From the NCBI RefSeq assembly GCF_009708215.1, contig NZ_CP046175.1:5456001-5520000 (forward strand): DNA of 64,000 nucleotides. Reading direction: 5' to 3'. Positions within the stretch are counted from its first letter, which is position 1. Every line of letters starts with the position of its first letter. This document shows positions 7,658-14,925 of this stretch, piece after piece. The notes beneath the pieces are model-generated. The model was not told where the DNA came from and made no database searches. It worked only from the letters and a program-made list of their open reading frames with translations. This DNA is from Occultella kanbiaonis. Lineage in GTDB: Bacteria; Actinomycetota; Actinomycetes; Actinomycetales; Beutenbergiaceae. Both the position numbers and the translations under genes were made by a program.

Positions 7658-9337
7658 GTGTCCGCGCCGACGACCGAACCGCTCGAGACCGGCCGGACGC
7701 TGTTCCAGCGGCGGGCCTGGGCGGGCGCGCTCCGGGCGCTGCGGCAGGCGGATGACGCCGCCCCGCTGGAGTCGGCGGACCTGGACCGGTTGGCGAAGTC
7801 CGCCTACCTCAGCGGGCACGAGCCGGAGAGCATCGCCGCGTTCACCAGCGCGTTCCAGCTCGACGTCGACACCGACCCACGGGCGGCGGCGCGGAGCGCG
7901 TTCTGGCTCGGGTTCGTCCTGACCCAGGCCGGCCGGTGGTCGGAGGCGGGCGCGTGGCTGGAGCGAGGGTCGGCGGTCCTCGACCGAGCCGGCCTGGACG
8001 GTCCCGAGCGTGGCCTGCTGCTCGTGCCGCTCGGTCTCCAGCGCGCGTTCGCAGGCGACGGTGAGGGGTCGGCGCGCCTGTTCGCCCGTGCCCTGGACCT
8101 CGGCCGCGAGCACCGCGACCCGGACCTGCTGGCCCTCGCCCGGCTCGGCACCGGCCGGGCAGCGCTGATGCCCGGGATGGCCACGACCGCTGAGGCCGTC
8201 GCGGCGGTCGGGCAGCTGGACGAGGTGATGCTCGCCGTGACCGCCGGCGAGGTCACCGAGATGATCGCGGGCCTGGCCTACTGCGCCGTGATCGACGCGT
8301 GCCGGATCCTGCTCGACGTGCGCCGGGCACAGGAGTGGACGGCCGCGCTGACCCGCTGGTGCGAGGACCAGCCCGAACTGGTCCCGTATCGAGGCCAGTG
8401 CCTCGTGCACCGCGCCCAGGTGCTCCAGTTGCACGGCGCCTGGGCCGACGCCGCCATCCAGGCCCGCCTCGCGCGGGAACGGCTGAGCGACCCGCCCGGG
8501 CAGGCCGCGGCGGGGGATGCCTGGTACCAGGAGGGTGAGCTGCACCGGTTGGGCGGGGACTGGGCGAGCGCGGAGGAGGACTACCAGCGAGCGAACACGT
8601 TCGGGCGCCAACCCCAGCCCGGGCACGCCCTGCTGCTCCTGGCCAGCGGACACGGCGCGGCGGCGGCCGGGACCATCGCCCGGATCCTCGACGAGACGGC
8701 CGACCCGTTCGCGCGGCCGCTGCTGCTGGCCGCCCAGGTCACGATCGCGCGGGAGCTCGGGGACGCCGCCGCGGTGCGTTCGGCGGCGGACGAGCTGGTG
8801 TCCCTTTCCGGCCGACGGCCCTGCCAGTACCTCGCGGCGCTCGCCGGTCATGCGGTCGGCGCCGCGGCGCTGGCCGAGGGCGACGCGGCGGGTGCGCTGC
8901 CGCCGCTGCGGGCGGCGCTCAGCGTGTGGGCGAGCCTGGACGCGCCGTACGAGCAGGCCGGCACCCGGGAGCTCATCGGGCTGGCCTGCCGCGTCCTGGC
9001 CGATGACGCCGGCGCCGCCCTGGAGCTGGGCAGCGCCGAGGAGACGTTCACCAGGCTCGGTGCCGGGCCGGATGCCGCGCGGGTCGGGGCGCTGTTGCGA
9101 CCCGAACCTGCTCAGCCGTCGAGCCACCCGCTCTCCGTGCGGGAGATCGAGGTGCTCAAGCTGATCAGCGCCGGGCACACGAACCGGGCGATCGCGACGG
9201 CGCTGCACCTCAGCGAGAAGACGGTGGCTCGGCACGTCGGGAACATCCTGACGAAGCTGGACCTGCCGTCCCGGTCCGCCGCTACCGCGTGGGCGTACGA
9301 GCACGGCGTGATCCGAGCCGGGGCCACCCCGAGCTAG
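7658..9337 (+). CDS. TPR-containing LuxR-family regulator (paralogue B)
   Basis: 559 residues, same plan as the gene at 2966: about 480 residues of TPR-like helices without a Walker motif, then a LuxR HTH (LSVREIEVLKLISAGHTN...KTVARHVGNILTKLDLPSR). The HTHs of the two proteins match at well over half of positions, and the N-termini also align, pointing to an ancestral duplication. GTG 7658 has GGTGAGG upstream. It lies between an OYE gene on the opposite strand and an FAD monooxygenase gene on the same strand. Both are plausible targets. Confidence 0.75.
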   Translation: MSAPTTEPLETGRTLFQRRAWAGALRALRQADDAAPLESADLDRLAKSAYLSGHEPESIAAFTSAFQLDVDTDPRAAARSAFWLGFVLTQAGRWSEAGAWLERGSAVLDRAGLDGPERGLLLVPLGLQRAFAGDGEGSARLFARALDLGREHRDPDLLALARLGTGRAALMPGMATTAEAVAAVGQLDEVMLAVTAGEVTEMIAGLAYCAVIDACRILLDVRRAQEWTAALTRWCEDQPELVPYRGQCLVHRAQVLQLHGAWADAAIQARLARERLSDPPGQAAAGDAWYQEGELHRLGGDWASAEEDYQRANTFGRQPQPGHALLLLASGHGAAAAGTIARILDETADPFARPLLLAAQVTIARELGDAAAVRSAADELVSLSGRRPCQYLAALAGHAVGAAALAEGDAAGALPPLRAALSVWASLDAPYEQAGTRELIGLACRVLADDAGAALELGSAEETFTRLGAGPDAARVGALLRPEPAQPSSHPLSVREIEVLKLISAGHTNRAIATALHLSEKTVARHVGNILTKLDLPSRSAATAWAYEHGVIRAGATPS

Positions 9338-9408
9338 CCCGAGTGCCGCCCGCGGCCGGGCGCGCCGCCGCAGCAGCGGCACCGACGGCCCGGCCCGCGC
9401 GGCACCCA

Positions 9409-9423
9409 CGGCCCGAAGGGCCG
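9409..9423. terminator. Small hairpin after LuxR paralogue B
   Basis: CGGCCC-gaa-GGGCCG (6-bp stem, 3-nt loop) lies in a C+G-rich stretch 70 bases after the stop. It is a weak terminator candidate. Confidence 0.35.
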
Positions 9424-9499
9424 CACCCGACCCTCCCCATCGCGGCGGCGCCGCGGCAGAACTACCCACGCTCCGCCGTCGGGCATTGCTCAGAACTGT

Positions 9500-9534
9500 C
9501 GATGTGCGCGCCGTACCGGCTTCCTAGCGTCGAG
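9500..9534 (+). promoter_or_regulatory. Promoter of the flavin monooxygenase gene with shared upstream box
   Basis: CGATGTGCGC (9500-9509), 13 bases, then CCTAGCGTCGAG (9523-9534) containing the -10-like TAGCGT. Exactly the same two boxes at the same spacing occur at 32902-32936 before a membrane protein and multicopper oxidase operon. This suggests a common sigma factor or activator. Confidence 0.5.
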
Positions 9535-9559
9535 ACACGACACGACGAGAGGAACGACC

Positions 9560-10633
9560 ATGAGCACGCACCACACCATCGTCATCGGCGGCGGCCATTC
9601 CGGCCTGTCCGCCGGGTACCACCTCGCGCAGGCCGGCGTGGACTTCGTGATCCTCGACGCCGAGGACCGCGTCGGCGCGCACTGGGAGCGGCACTGGGAC
9701 TCCCTGCGGCTGTTCTCCCCCGCGCGGTACAGCTCGCTGCCGGGGCTCGCCGTCCCGGGCGATCCCAGGCACTTCCCCGACCGCGACGAGATCGCCGGGT
9801 ACCTGCGGACCTACGCCGAGCACATCGCTGCGCCGGTGCGCTCCGGCGTGCGGGTGGACGCGCTGCGTCGCGCCGGGGACACCTACGTCGCCGAGGCCGG
9901 CGACCAGCGGTTCGAGGCTCCGAACGTCGTGGTCGCGACCGGGCCGCACCAGGAGCCGCACGTGCCGGACTTCGCCGCCAAGCTGGACCCGGGTATTCGG
10001 CAGTGGCACTCGACCGGCTACCGGGGCCCCTCGGACCTGCCTGCCGGGGACGTCCTGGTGGTCGGTGCGTCCCACTCCGGTGCGGACATCGCCTACGAGA
10101 CCGCCGCCAGCCACGCCACGACGCTCGCCGGCACCGTGAACGGACAGATGCCGTTCCGGATCGAGGGCCCAGAGGCGCGAGTGATCCTGCCGATCTGGTT
10201 CTTCGCCACCCAGCACCTGCTCACCATGCGCACGCCCATCGGCCGGAAGATGCGCCCGCAGGTCCGCGCCCACGGTGCGCCGCTGCTGCGCGTGCGGAGA
10301 TCGGACCTGGACGCCGCCGGGGTACAGCGGGTGGGGCGGATCACCGGCGTCGCCGACGGACTGCCGGTTGCCGACGGGCGGGAGCTGGACGTCGCGAGCA
10401 TCATCTGGTGCACCGGATACCGCCCGAACTACAGCTGGATCGACCTGCCGGTCACCGACGAGGCGGGCTTCCCGATCAGCGACCGGGGCATCACCGCGTT
10501 CCCCGGCCTGTACTTCCTCGGGGTGCCGTTCCAGTACGCGTTCGCGTCGATGCTGATCGGCGGGGCCGGCCGGGACGCGGGGTACGTGGTGCGGCACCTG
10601 CTGCGGACCCGGGAGCCGGTCGCCGCCGCGTGA
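9560..10633 (+). CDS. FAD/NAD(P)-dependent flavin monooxygenase-type oxidoreductase (CzcO/FMO-like)
   Basis: 357 residues with two dinucleotide-binding motifs: IGGGHSGLSAGYHLA near residue 9 for FAD, and VVGASHSGADIAYE near residue 170 for NADPH. The FMO-family pattern W...W..LRLFSPARYSSLPG and the C-terminal WCTGYRPNYSWI are present. The enzyme probably oxygenates or reduces a small substrate that is not identifiable. ATG 9560 has GAGAGGAA ahead of it. It follows LuxR regulator B, in the same relation as the methyltransferase operon to regulator A, and is followed by the TipA-like gene with its own promoter. Confidence 0.75.
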   Translation: MSTHHTIVIGGGHSGLSAGYHLAQAGVDFVILDAEDRVGAHWERHWDSLRLFSPARYSSLPGLAVPGDPRHFPDRDEIAGYLRTYAEHIAAPVRSGVRVDALRRAGDTYVAEAGDQRFEAPNVVVATGPHQEPHVPDFAAKLDPGIRQWHSTGYRGPSDLPAGDVLVVGASHSGADIAYETAASHATTLAGTVNGQMPFRIEGPEARVILPIWFFATQHLLTMRTPIGRKMRPQVRAHGAPLLRVRRSDLDAAGVQRVGRITGVADGLPVADGRELDVASIIWCTGYRPNYSWIDLPVTDEAGFPISDRGITAFPGLYFLGVPFQYAFASMLIGGAGRDAGYVVRHLLRTREPVAAA

Positions 10634-10706
10634 CCGGTGCAGCGCGAGCACCGGCGCGAGCGCGAGCGCGGCGAGGGAGCGCCCCGAACGGATCCGGAAT
10701 CGGCTG

Positions 10707-10737
10707 TTGACTTTGACGCGACGTCAAGGTCCAGACT
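10707..10737 (+). promoter_or_regulatory. MerR-type promoter and operator of the TipA-like gene
   Basis: TTGACT (10707-10712) and CAGACT (10732-10737) are separated by 19 bp, the overlong spacing that MerR proteins correct by twisting DNA. The spacer holds an inverted repeat CTTTGACG-cga-CGTCAAGG (10711-10729, one mismatch), very like the tipA operator. Autoactivation by the downstream MerR protein is the natural reading. Confidence 0.75.
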
Positions 10738-10765
10738 GGTCTCACCGACACCCCAGGAGGGACCG

Positions 10766-11560
10766 ATGAACCGGAACGAAGCAGTGCTCGACCACCCCGC
10801 GTCGACCGACGCGCAGTGGTCCATGCACGAGATCACCCGGCTCACCGGGACGACCAGTCGCACGCTGCGTCACTACGACCAGATCGGACTACTGGAACCG
10901 TCCCGGATCGGCGCGAACGGCTACCGCTACTACGACGGCGAGGCCCTGGTCCGGCTGCAACGCATCCTGATGCTGCGCGACCTCGGTCTCGGCCTCGGCA
11001 CCATCGCCGAGGTGCTCGACCGGTCGCAGGACGAGGCCACGGCGCTGCGGACGCACCTGGAACTGCTCCACCAGGAGCGCGACCGGCTCGATCGACGGAT
11101 CGAGTCCGTTCGGACCACCGTGATGAAGAGGGAAGGAGGTGAAGAACTCATGGCAGAAGAGATGTTCGACGGCTTCGACCACACCCGGTACAAGGGCGAG
11201 GTCGAGCAGCGTTGGGGACGCGACGCCTACGCGAAGAGCGACGCCTGGTGGCGCTCGCTCGGCGACTCCGAGAAGAAGGCGTTCCAGCAGCGCCAGGCCG
11301 ACATCGGTGCCGACTACGCCCGGGCGGCGGCCGAAGGCCTCGACCCCGGCGACGAGCGGGTGCGGGCGATCAGCGCCCGGCACCACGAATGGCTCGGCGT
11401 GGCCTCGAACGAGGTGTCCCGCGGCTACTTCCTCGGACTGGCCGACATGTACGTCGCGGACGACCGGTTCGCAGCGAACTACGGCGGGACCGACGGCGCC
11501 ACGTTCGTCCGGGACGCGATGCGCGCGTACGCCGAGGGCGCGACGTTCAGCGGCGAGTAG
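10766..11560 (+). CDS. TipA-like MerR-family regulator with TipAS drug-sensing domain
   Basis: 264 residues. The MerR winged helix spans about 18-90 (MHEITRLTGTTSRTLRHYDQIGLLEPSR), then a coiled coil to about 125, then the all-helical TipAS domain from residue 129. TipA proteins bind amphipathic drugs such as thiopeptides and activate their own promoter. ATG 10766 has AGGAGG 5 bases upstream. The TipAS part has the MYVADDRFAANYGG segment but no cysteine, so covalent drug capture as in TipA of Streptomyces lividans is not expected. A second strong ribosome-binding site sits inside the gene at 11133. A hairpin follows the stop. Confidence 0.85.
   Translation: MNRNEAVLDHPASTDAQWSMHEITRLTGTTSRTLRHYDQIGLLEPSRIGANGYRYYDGEALVRLQRILMLRDLGLGLGTIAEVLDRSQDEATALRTHLELLHQERDRLDRRIESVRTTVMKREGGEELMAEEMFDGFDHTRYKGEVEQRWGRDAYAKSDAWWRSLGDSEKKAFQQRQADIGADYARAAAEGLDPGDERVRAISARHHEWLGVASNEVSRGYFLGLADMYVADDRFAANYGGTDGATFVRDAMRAYAEGATFSGE
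11133..11152 (+). promoter_or_regulatory. Internal ribosome-binding site and start for a TipAS-only product
   Basis: AAGGAGGTGA (11133-11142), a full match to the anti-Shine-Dalgarno, is followed after 7 bases by ATG 11150 in the frame of the TipA-like gene. Starting here would give a 136-residue protein consisting of the drug-sensing domain only. TipAS in Streptomyces is made from the same gene in this way. Confidence 0.7.
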
Positions 11561-11567
11561 TCGCTGA

Positions 11568-11593
11568 TCGGCCGGGGCTGCAGACCCGGCCGA
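11568..11593. terminator. Bidirectional terminator hairpin
   Basis: The 9-bp stem TCGGCCGGG/CCCGGCCGA (11568-11576 with 11585-11593) has an 8-nt loop. It fills the gap between the converging TipA-like and PlsC genes. Confidence 0.75.
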
Positions 11594-11599
11594 ACCCGC

Positions 11600-12169
11600 T
11601 CACCCCTCCTCGTCGCGCAGACGCGGCTCGATCGTCTCCGTCTGGCGTACCCCGGTCTTGCCCTTGTAGAACGCGCGGATGACGTCCATGTCCGCGACCA
11701 CGTCCCCGGTGAGCTCGAGCGTGGGGCCGAGTCCGGTGGTCATCGTCCTGCGGTCCACATAGCCGAGCGTCACCGGCAGTCCGGTCTCCTGGGCGATCCG
11801 ATAGAACCCGGACCTCCAGTAGGGCGCACCGCTCCGGGTGCCCTCCGGCGTGATGACGAGGTGGAACCTCTCGCCGGCGCGGACCCGGTCCACGACCTCG
11901 GCGACCACTGTCGACGGGTCCCGCCGGTCCACCGGGATCCCCCCGAGTGCCCGCATGATCGTGCCGAACGGCTTCTTGAACAGTTGGTGCTTGCCGAGGA
12001 ACCTCAGCCGGTAGCCGCCCTGCCAGGCGATCGCGAGCATGAACACGAAGTCCCAGTTGGACGTGTGCGGCGCACCGAGCAGGATCCCCGCGCCGCGCGG
12101 GTCCACCGGCTCCGAGCGCTGGGTCCACCGGCTCAACGACCAGTACAGCCGGGCGATGGCCCGCTTCAC
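11600..12169 (-). CDS. 1-acyl-sn-glycerol-3-phosphate acyltransferase (PlsC) family protein
   Basis: 189 residues, slightly short for the family. The catalytic HTSNWD (H-x4-D) lies near residue 35 and the substrate-binding ITPEGTRSG near residue 105, both hallmarks of the PlsC/LPLAT fold. It transfers an acyl chain to a lysophospholipid or similar acceptor at the membrane. The GTG start at 12169 is preceded by a modest GAGG. It lies 21 bases after the MarR gene on the same strand and is probably cotranscribed with it, although the functional link is not obvious. Confidence 0.8.
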   Translation of the reverse strand: MKRAIARLYWSLSRWTQRSEPVDPRGAGILLGAPHTSNWDFVFMLAIAWQGGYRLRFLGKHQLFKKPFGTIMRALGGIPVDRRDPSTVVAEVVDRVRAGERFHLVITPEGTRSGAPYWRSGFYRIAQETGLPVTLGYVDRRTMTTGLGPTLELTGDVVADMDVIRAFYKGKTGVRQTETIEPRLRDEEG

Positions 12170-12190
12170 GTCTGCCTCATGGGCTTGACC

Positions 12191-12709
12191 TTACGGGCGC
12201 GACGAGGCGATCGCCGGGTCGATGGTCCCAGCGGTCGATACTCCTTCGGGCGGGCGGTGCCCAGCGATGACGGTCTCCGTGATTCGTTGGAAGGCCGAGC
12301 GCTCAGCGTCCGTGAGTCCGGCCAACAGGCCGTCGAGCGCCCGCGCGACGTCGGCGTGGAACACGTCGACCGCCGAGGCTCCGGCGTCGGTCAGCACGAC
12401 GTCCACGGAACGCCTGTCCCCCGGGACCGGCCGGCGCTCGACCAGGGAGCGGCGCTCCACGCGGTCGACCAGCCCGGTGAGCGCAGCCTTCTCGACGCCG
12501 AGGCGCCGGGCGAGGTCCGCCATGCGCAGCGGACCGTCGATCAGCACGCACAACAGCTGCCCCTGGCTCGGGGTCAGGTCATGCCGGTCCGCGACGGCGC
12601 CGATGGTTGACCGCACCAGGTTCGCCAGATCCGCGAGCGCGGGCAGCCCGGTGGCCCCCAGGGTTGGGCACCCTGGCGCACGGTCCGCCGGTTCGCTCAC
12701 GGGAAACAT
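12191..12709 (-). CDS. MarR-family transcriptional regulator
   Basis: 172 residues with the winged-helix core LTPSQGQLLCVLIDGPLRMADLARRLGVEKAALTGLVDRVERRSLVERRPVPGDRRSVDVVLTDAG at about 45-110, the standard MarR DNA-binding motif with the wing DRRS. It is divergent from a deazaflavin-dependent nitroreductase gene, with dyads between the two starts. It therefore most likely represses that gene and itself, and is relieved by a small aromatic ligand. PlsC lies downstream on the same strand. Confidence 0.85.
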   Translation of the reverse strand: MFPVSEPADRAPGCPTLGATGLPALADLANLVRSTIGAVADRHDLTPSQGQLLCVLIDGPLRMADLARRLGVEKAALTGLVDRVERRSLVERRPVPGDRRSVDVVLTDAGASAVDVFHADVARALDGLLAGLTDAERSAFQRITETVIAGHRPPEGVSTAGTIDPAIASSRP

Positions 12710-12710
12710 C

Positions 12711-12746
12711 GTACGCGTTGACGATAGTTAATAGTGCGTACAGTAT
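12711..12746. promoter_or_regulatory. Divergent promoter region with MarR-type dyad
   Basis: For the rightward gene: TTGACG (12718-12723), 17 bp, CAGTAT (12741-12746). An inverted repeat GTACGC...GCGTAC (12711-12716 and 12736-12741) brackets this promoter. The A+T-rich core ATAGTTAATAGT stands out in this G+C-rich DNA and also provides a -10 for the leftward MarR gene. Confidence 0.6.
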
Positions 12747-12798
12747 TGATGACGAACCATGCAGGAGCCGCAGTGACCACCACGGAGGAGCAGTCCGA

Positions 12799-13257
12799 AT
12801 GACCTTCAACACGCCCAACGGCACCTACGGCATCAGCTTGCCGCCGGCCGAGGAGCTGCACGCCAGGAACGAACCCACCATCGCCACCATCCGAGAGGGC
12901 GGGTCCACGCCGGGCATGCAGACCCTCGTCCTGATCACCCGCGGCAAGAAGAGTGGGCTCGAGCGCGAGAACCCGGTCGCCTACTTCCCGCTGTCCGACG
13001 AGTCCTGGCTGATCCTCGCCTCGGCCGGAGGGGCGACGAAGCACCCGTCCTGGTACTTCAACCTCGCCGCGCACCCCGACGAGGCACGGGTCGTCCTCGC
13101 CGGCGAGGAGTTTCCGGTGGCCGCCGAGGAGTTGCACGGCCCCGAGCGCGAACACCACTGGCAGGAGATCACCGCTGCGGCGCCCGGCTTCGCGGAGTAC
13201 GCGACCCGGACCGACCGCACCATCCCGGTGATCCGGTTGACCGGGCGCGCCGCCTGA
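12799..13257 (+). CDS. Deazaflavin (F420)-dependent nitroreductase family protein
   Basis: 152 residues, the usual size of the DDN family (PF04075): LITRGKKSGLERENPVAYFPL, then SAGGATKHPSWYFNLAAHPDEARV, with the split beta-barrel residues that hold F420. Relatives reduce nitroimidazoles, menaquinone or aflatoxins using F420H2. ATG 12799 is chosen because GGAGGAG sits 8 bases upstream and the family begins near here. It is divergent from the MarR gene and probably repressed by it. It converges on the Rox-like gene, with a short hairpin between. Confidence 0.85.
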   Translation: MTFNTPNGTYGISLPPAEELHARNEPTIATIREGGSTPGMQTLVLITRGKKSGLERENPVAYFPLSDESWLILASAGGATKHPSWYFNLAAHPDEARVVLAGEEFPVAAEELHGPEREHHWQEITAAAPGFAEYATRTDRTIPVIRLTGRAA

Positions 13258-13279
13258 ACCACACGGTGGGCTGGGCCTC

Positions 13280-13296
13280 GTCACCCGGTGGGTGAC
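13280..13296. terminator. Short hairpin between converging genes
   Basis: GTCACCC-ggt-GGGTGAC (7-bp stem, 3-nt loop) overlaps the stop codon of the Rox-like gene and starts 22 bases after the nitroreductase stop. Confidence 0.5.
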
Positions 13297-14744
13297 TCGG
13301 GACCGAACCAGCGGGCGAGTGCGGCGGTCAGCCCCTCGTCGGTTCCTTGTCCAACCCACGCGACGTGCCCATCCGGGCGAACCAGTACAGCCGAGGGGGC
13401 GCTCACCTCGCCGAGCACCGGCAGTTCCCAGGTGCGGGCGAACCGGGCGTCGACGAGCCGGACCCGGTCGGCCCAGGGGGTGATGTCGATCCGGGCCGGT
13501 TCACCCAGGTCGAGCAGGAGCGGCCTGGCCTGATGGAGCAACGAGTAGACCCGGGTCGGACCGTCCCTCGTGTCGACGTCGAGGTCCGGCATGCGACGGC
13601 CCAGCAGCGGATGCCCCTCGCCGAAGTCGTAGGCGATGTCGAGACCATGGATCCGGGCAGCCAGCCGCGTGCGGGGCTGGTCCATCGTCATCAGTTCGTC
13701 GACGGTCTCGGTGAGTGCAGCGGTCCGCGGGTCGGAGCGCTGCAGGACCGACTGCGCCATCGAGTACCTGAGTGCCCGGGCCGTGGGCGGGTGCCGCTCG
13801 TCGCGGTAGGTGTCCAGGAGCGACTCGGGCGAGACACCCTTGACGACCTGTGCGAGTTTCCAGCCCAGGTTCACCGCATCCTGGATCCCGAGACCGATCC
13901 CCTGCCCGCCGGCGGGATAGTGGATGTGTGCGGCATCCCCGGCGATCAGCACCCGCCCAGCCCGGTAGTCCGCGGCCTGCCGGGTGGCGTCGGTGAACCG
14001 GGAGATCCAGATCGGGCTGTGCACTCCGAAGTCGGTTCCGTAGACCGCCGACAGGGCCCGCCCGAGGTCGGCCAGGCTCGGATCGGCGCCGGAACCGAGC
14101 TGCTGCTCCGTCGTCACGACCCGATAGGTGCGCCCGTCCGCCAGCCGGCTGAGGCCGTGGACGCCCGACTCGTCCTGACGCATGCCGCTCGGCGGCTCCT
14201 CGGCAACCTCGACCTCGGCGATCAGATTGCTGCGGGTCGCATCCGACCCGGGAAAGTCGATGCCGGCGGCCTTGCGGATCACGCTGCGCCCACCGTCGGC
14301 GCCGACGAGGTACTTCGCCCGCGCGGGCGGGCCGTCCGAGAACTCGACACCCACGCCGTCGTCACCCCGGCCGAGGCCGACCACCTCCCGCCCACGATGG
14401 ACCGGCACCCCGAGCTCCTCGATCCAGTTCGCCAGGATCGGCTCCATGCGGTTCTGCCACAGAGCGAGCACATAGGGGTGCCGTGTCGGAAAGTCGCTGA
14501 TGTCCAGCACGGTCGTGCCGAACGTCGCCGCCTGCACGGTCCGGCCCTCCGCCAGGAACTGGTCCACGATCCCGCGCTGGTCGAGGATCTCGATCGTCCG
14601 TGAGTGGATCCCGCCCGCACGCGAGCCGGTCAGCTCGGACGTCGGGCGCTGCTCCACGATCGACACGTCGACCCCTGCCAGGGCGAGTTCACCCGCCAGC
14701 ATCATCCCGGTCGGCCCGCTCCCCACCACGATCACGTCTGCCAT
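13281..14744 (-). CDS. Class A FAD monooxygenase, rifampin monooxygenase (Rox)-like
   Basis: 487 residues with the PHBH fold: FAD-binding VGSGPTGMMLAGELA at residue 5, the DG motif VGADGGRSVIRKA near 155, and the GD motif RVLIAGDAAHIHYPAGGQGIGLGIQDA near 275. A thioredoxin-like C-domain ends in LVRPDGHVAWVG. The patterns GTDFGVHSPxWxSRFxDATRQA and YDxGEGHxLLGRRMPDL match my memory of Rox enzymes that hydroxylate and linearise rifamycins. ATG 14744 has GAGGGG upstream. A rifamycin-associated-element-like palindrome lies 56 bases ahead of the start. Other aromatic substrates remain possible. Confidence 0.75.
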   Translation of the reverse strand: MADVIVVGSGPTGMMLAGELALAGVDVSIVEQRPTSELTGSRAGGIHSRTIEILDQRGIVDQFLAEGRTVQAATFGTTVLDISDFPTRHPYVLALWQNRMEPILANWIEELGVPVHRGREVVGLGRGDDGVGVEFSDGPPARAKYLVGADGGRSVIRKAAGIDFPGSDATRSNLIAEVEVAEEPPSGMRQDESGVHGLSRLADGRTYRVVTTEQQLGSGADPSLADLGRALSAVYGTDFGVHSPIWISRFTDATRQAADYRAGRVLIAGDAAHIHYPAGGQGIGLGIQDAVNLGWKLAQVVKGVSPESLLDTYRDERHPPTARALRYSMAQSVLQRSDPRTAALTETVDELMTMDQPRTRLAARIHGLDIAYDFGEGHPLLGRRMPDLDVDTRDGPTRVYSLLHQARPLLLDLGEPARIDITPWADRVRLVDARFARTWELPVLGEVSAPSAVLVRPDGHVAWVGQGTDEGLTAALARWFGPESPTG

Positions 14745-14800
14745 CACAGTCCCCTCGCCGTACCCGCTGATGGGCACGGCCAAGCAGCGTAGAGCGGTGA

Positions 14801-14822
14801 GGGGGTCTTGCGGCAAGCCCCC
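14801..14822. promoter_or_regulatory. Rifamycin-associated element (RAE)-like palindrome
   Basis: GGGG-t-CTTGC-G-GCAAG-c-CCCC (14802-14822) is a near-perfect dyad upstream of the leftward Rox-like gene. From memory, the RAE is an inverted repeat of about 19 bp built on CTTGCGGCAAG with G and C flanks, found before rifamycin-inactivation genes. Apart from one extra base in each arm the match is close. Confidence 0.6.
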
Positions 14823-14904
14823 GTGCCGGACGTATCCTGAAAATGCCAGGACGTGCCTTCCCGCCGCCGCAGTTCTCGATCTCCTCGATGACCAGCGCGC
14901 TCAC

Positions 14905-14922
14905 GCGCTTCCGCGGAAGCGC
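14905..14922. terminator. 18-bp palindrome after the WYL regulator gene
   Basis: GCGCTTCCGCGGAAGCGC is perfect and lies 3 bases beyond the stop of the leftward WYL gene. The same GCTTCCGCGGAAGC core closes the intergenic element at 4724-4743, and a degenerate form is at 17569-17584. Here the hairpin part of that element is missing. It is probably a terminator. Confidence 0.5.
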
Positions 14923-14925
14923 CCG

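Noticed and set aside
6293-9469. A 3.2-kb open frame on the minus strand ending in the OYE gene
   Set aside because: Only the last 369 codons are family-like. The upstream part mirrors the LuxR B gene on the other strand and is Arg/Pro/Gly-rich, as expected of an antisense frame in G+C-rich DNA.
14840-14925. Possible third copy of the nested-hairpin element next to the 14905 palindrome
   Set aside because: No CCAGAAGTTC loop and no nested stems could be found on either strand; only the terminal palindrome is shared.
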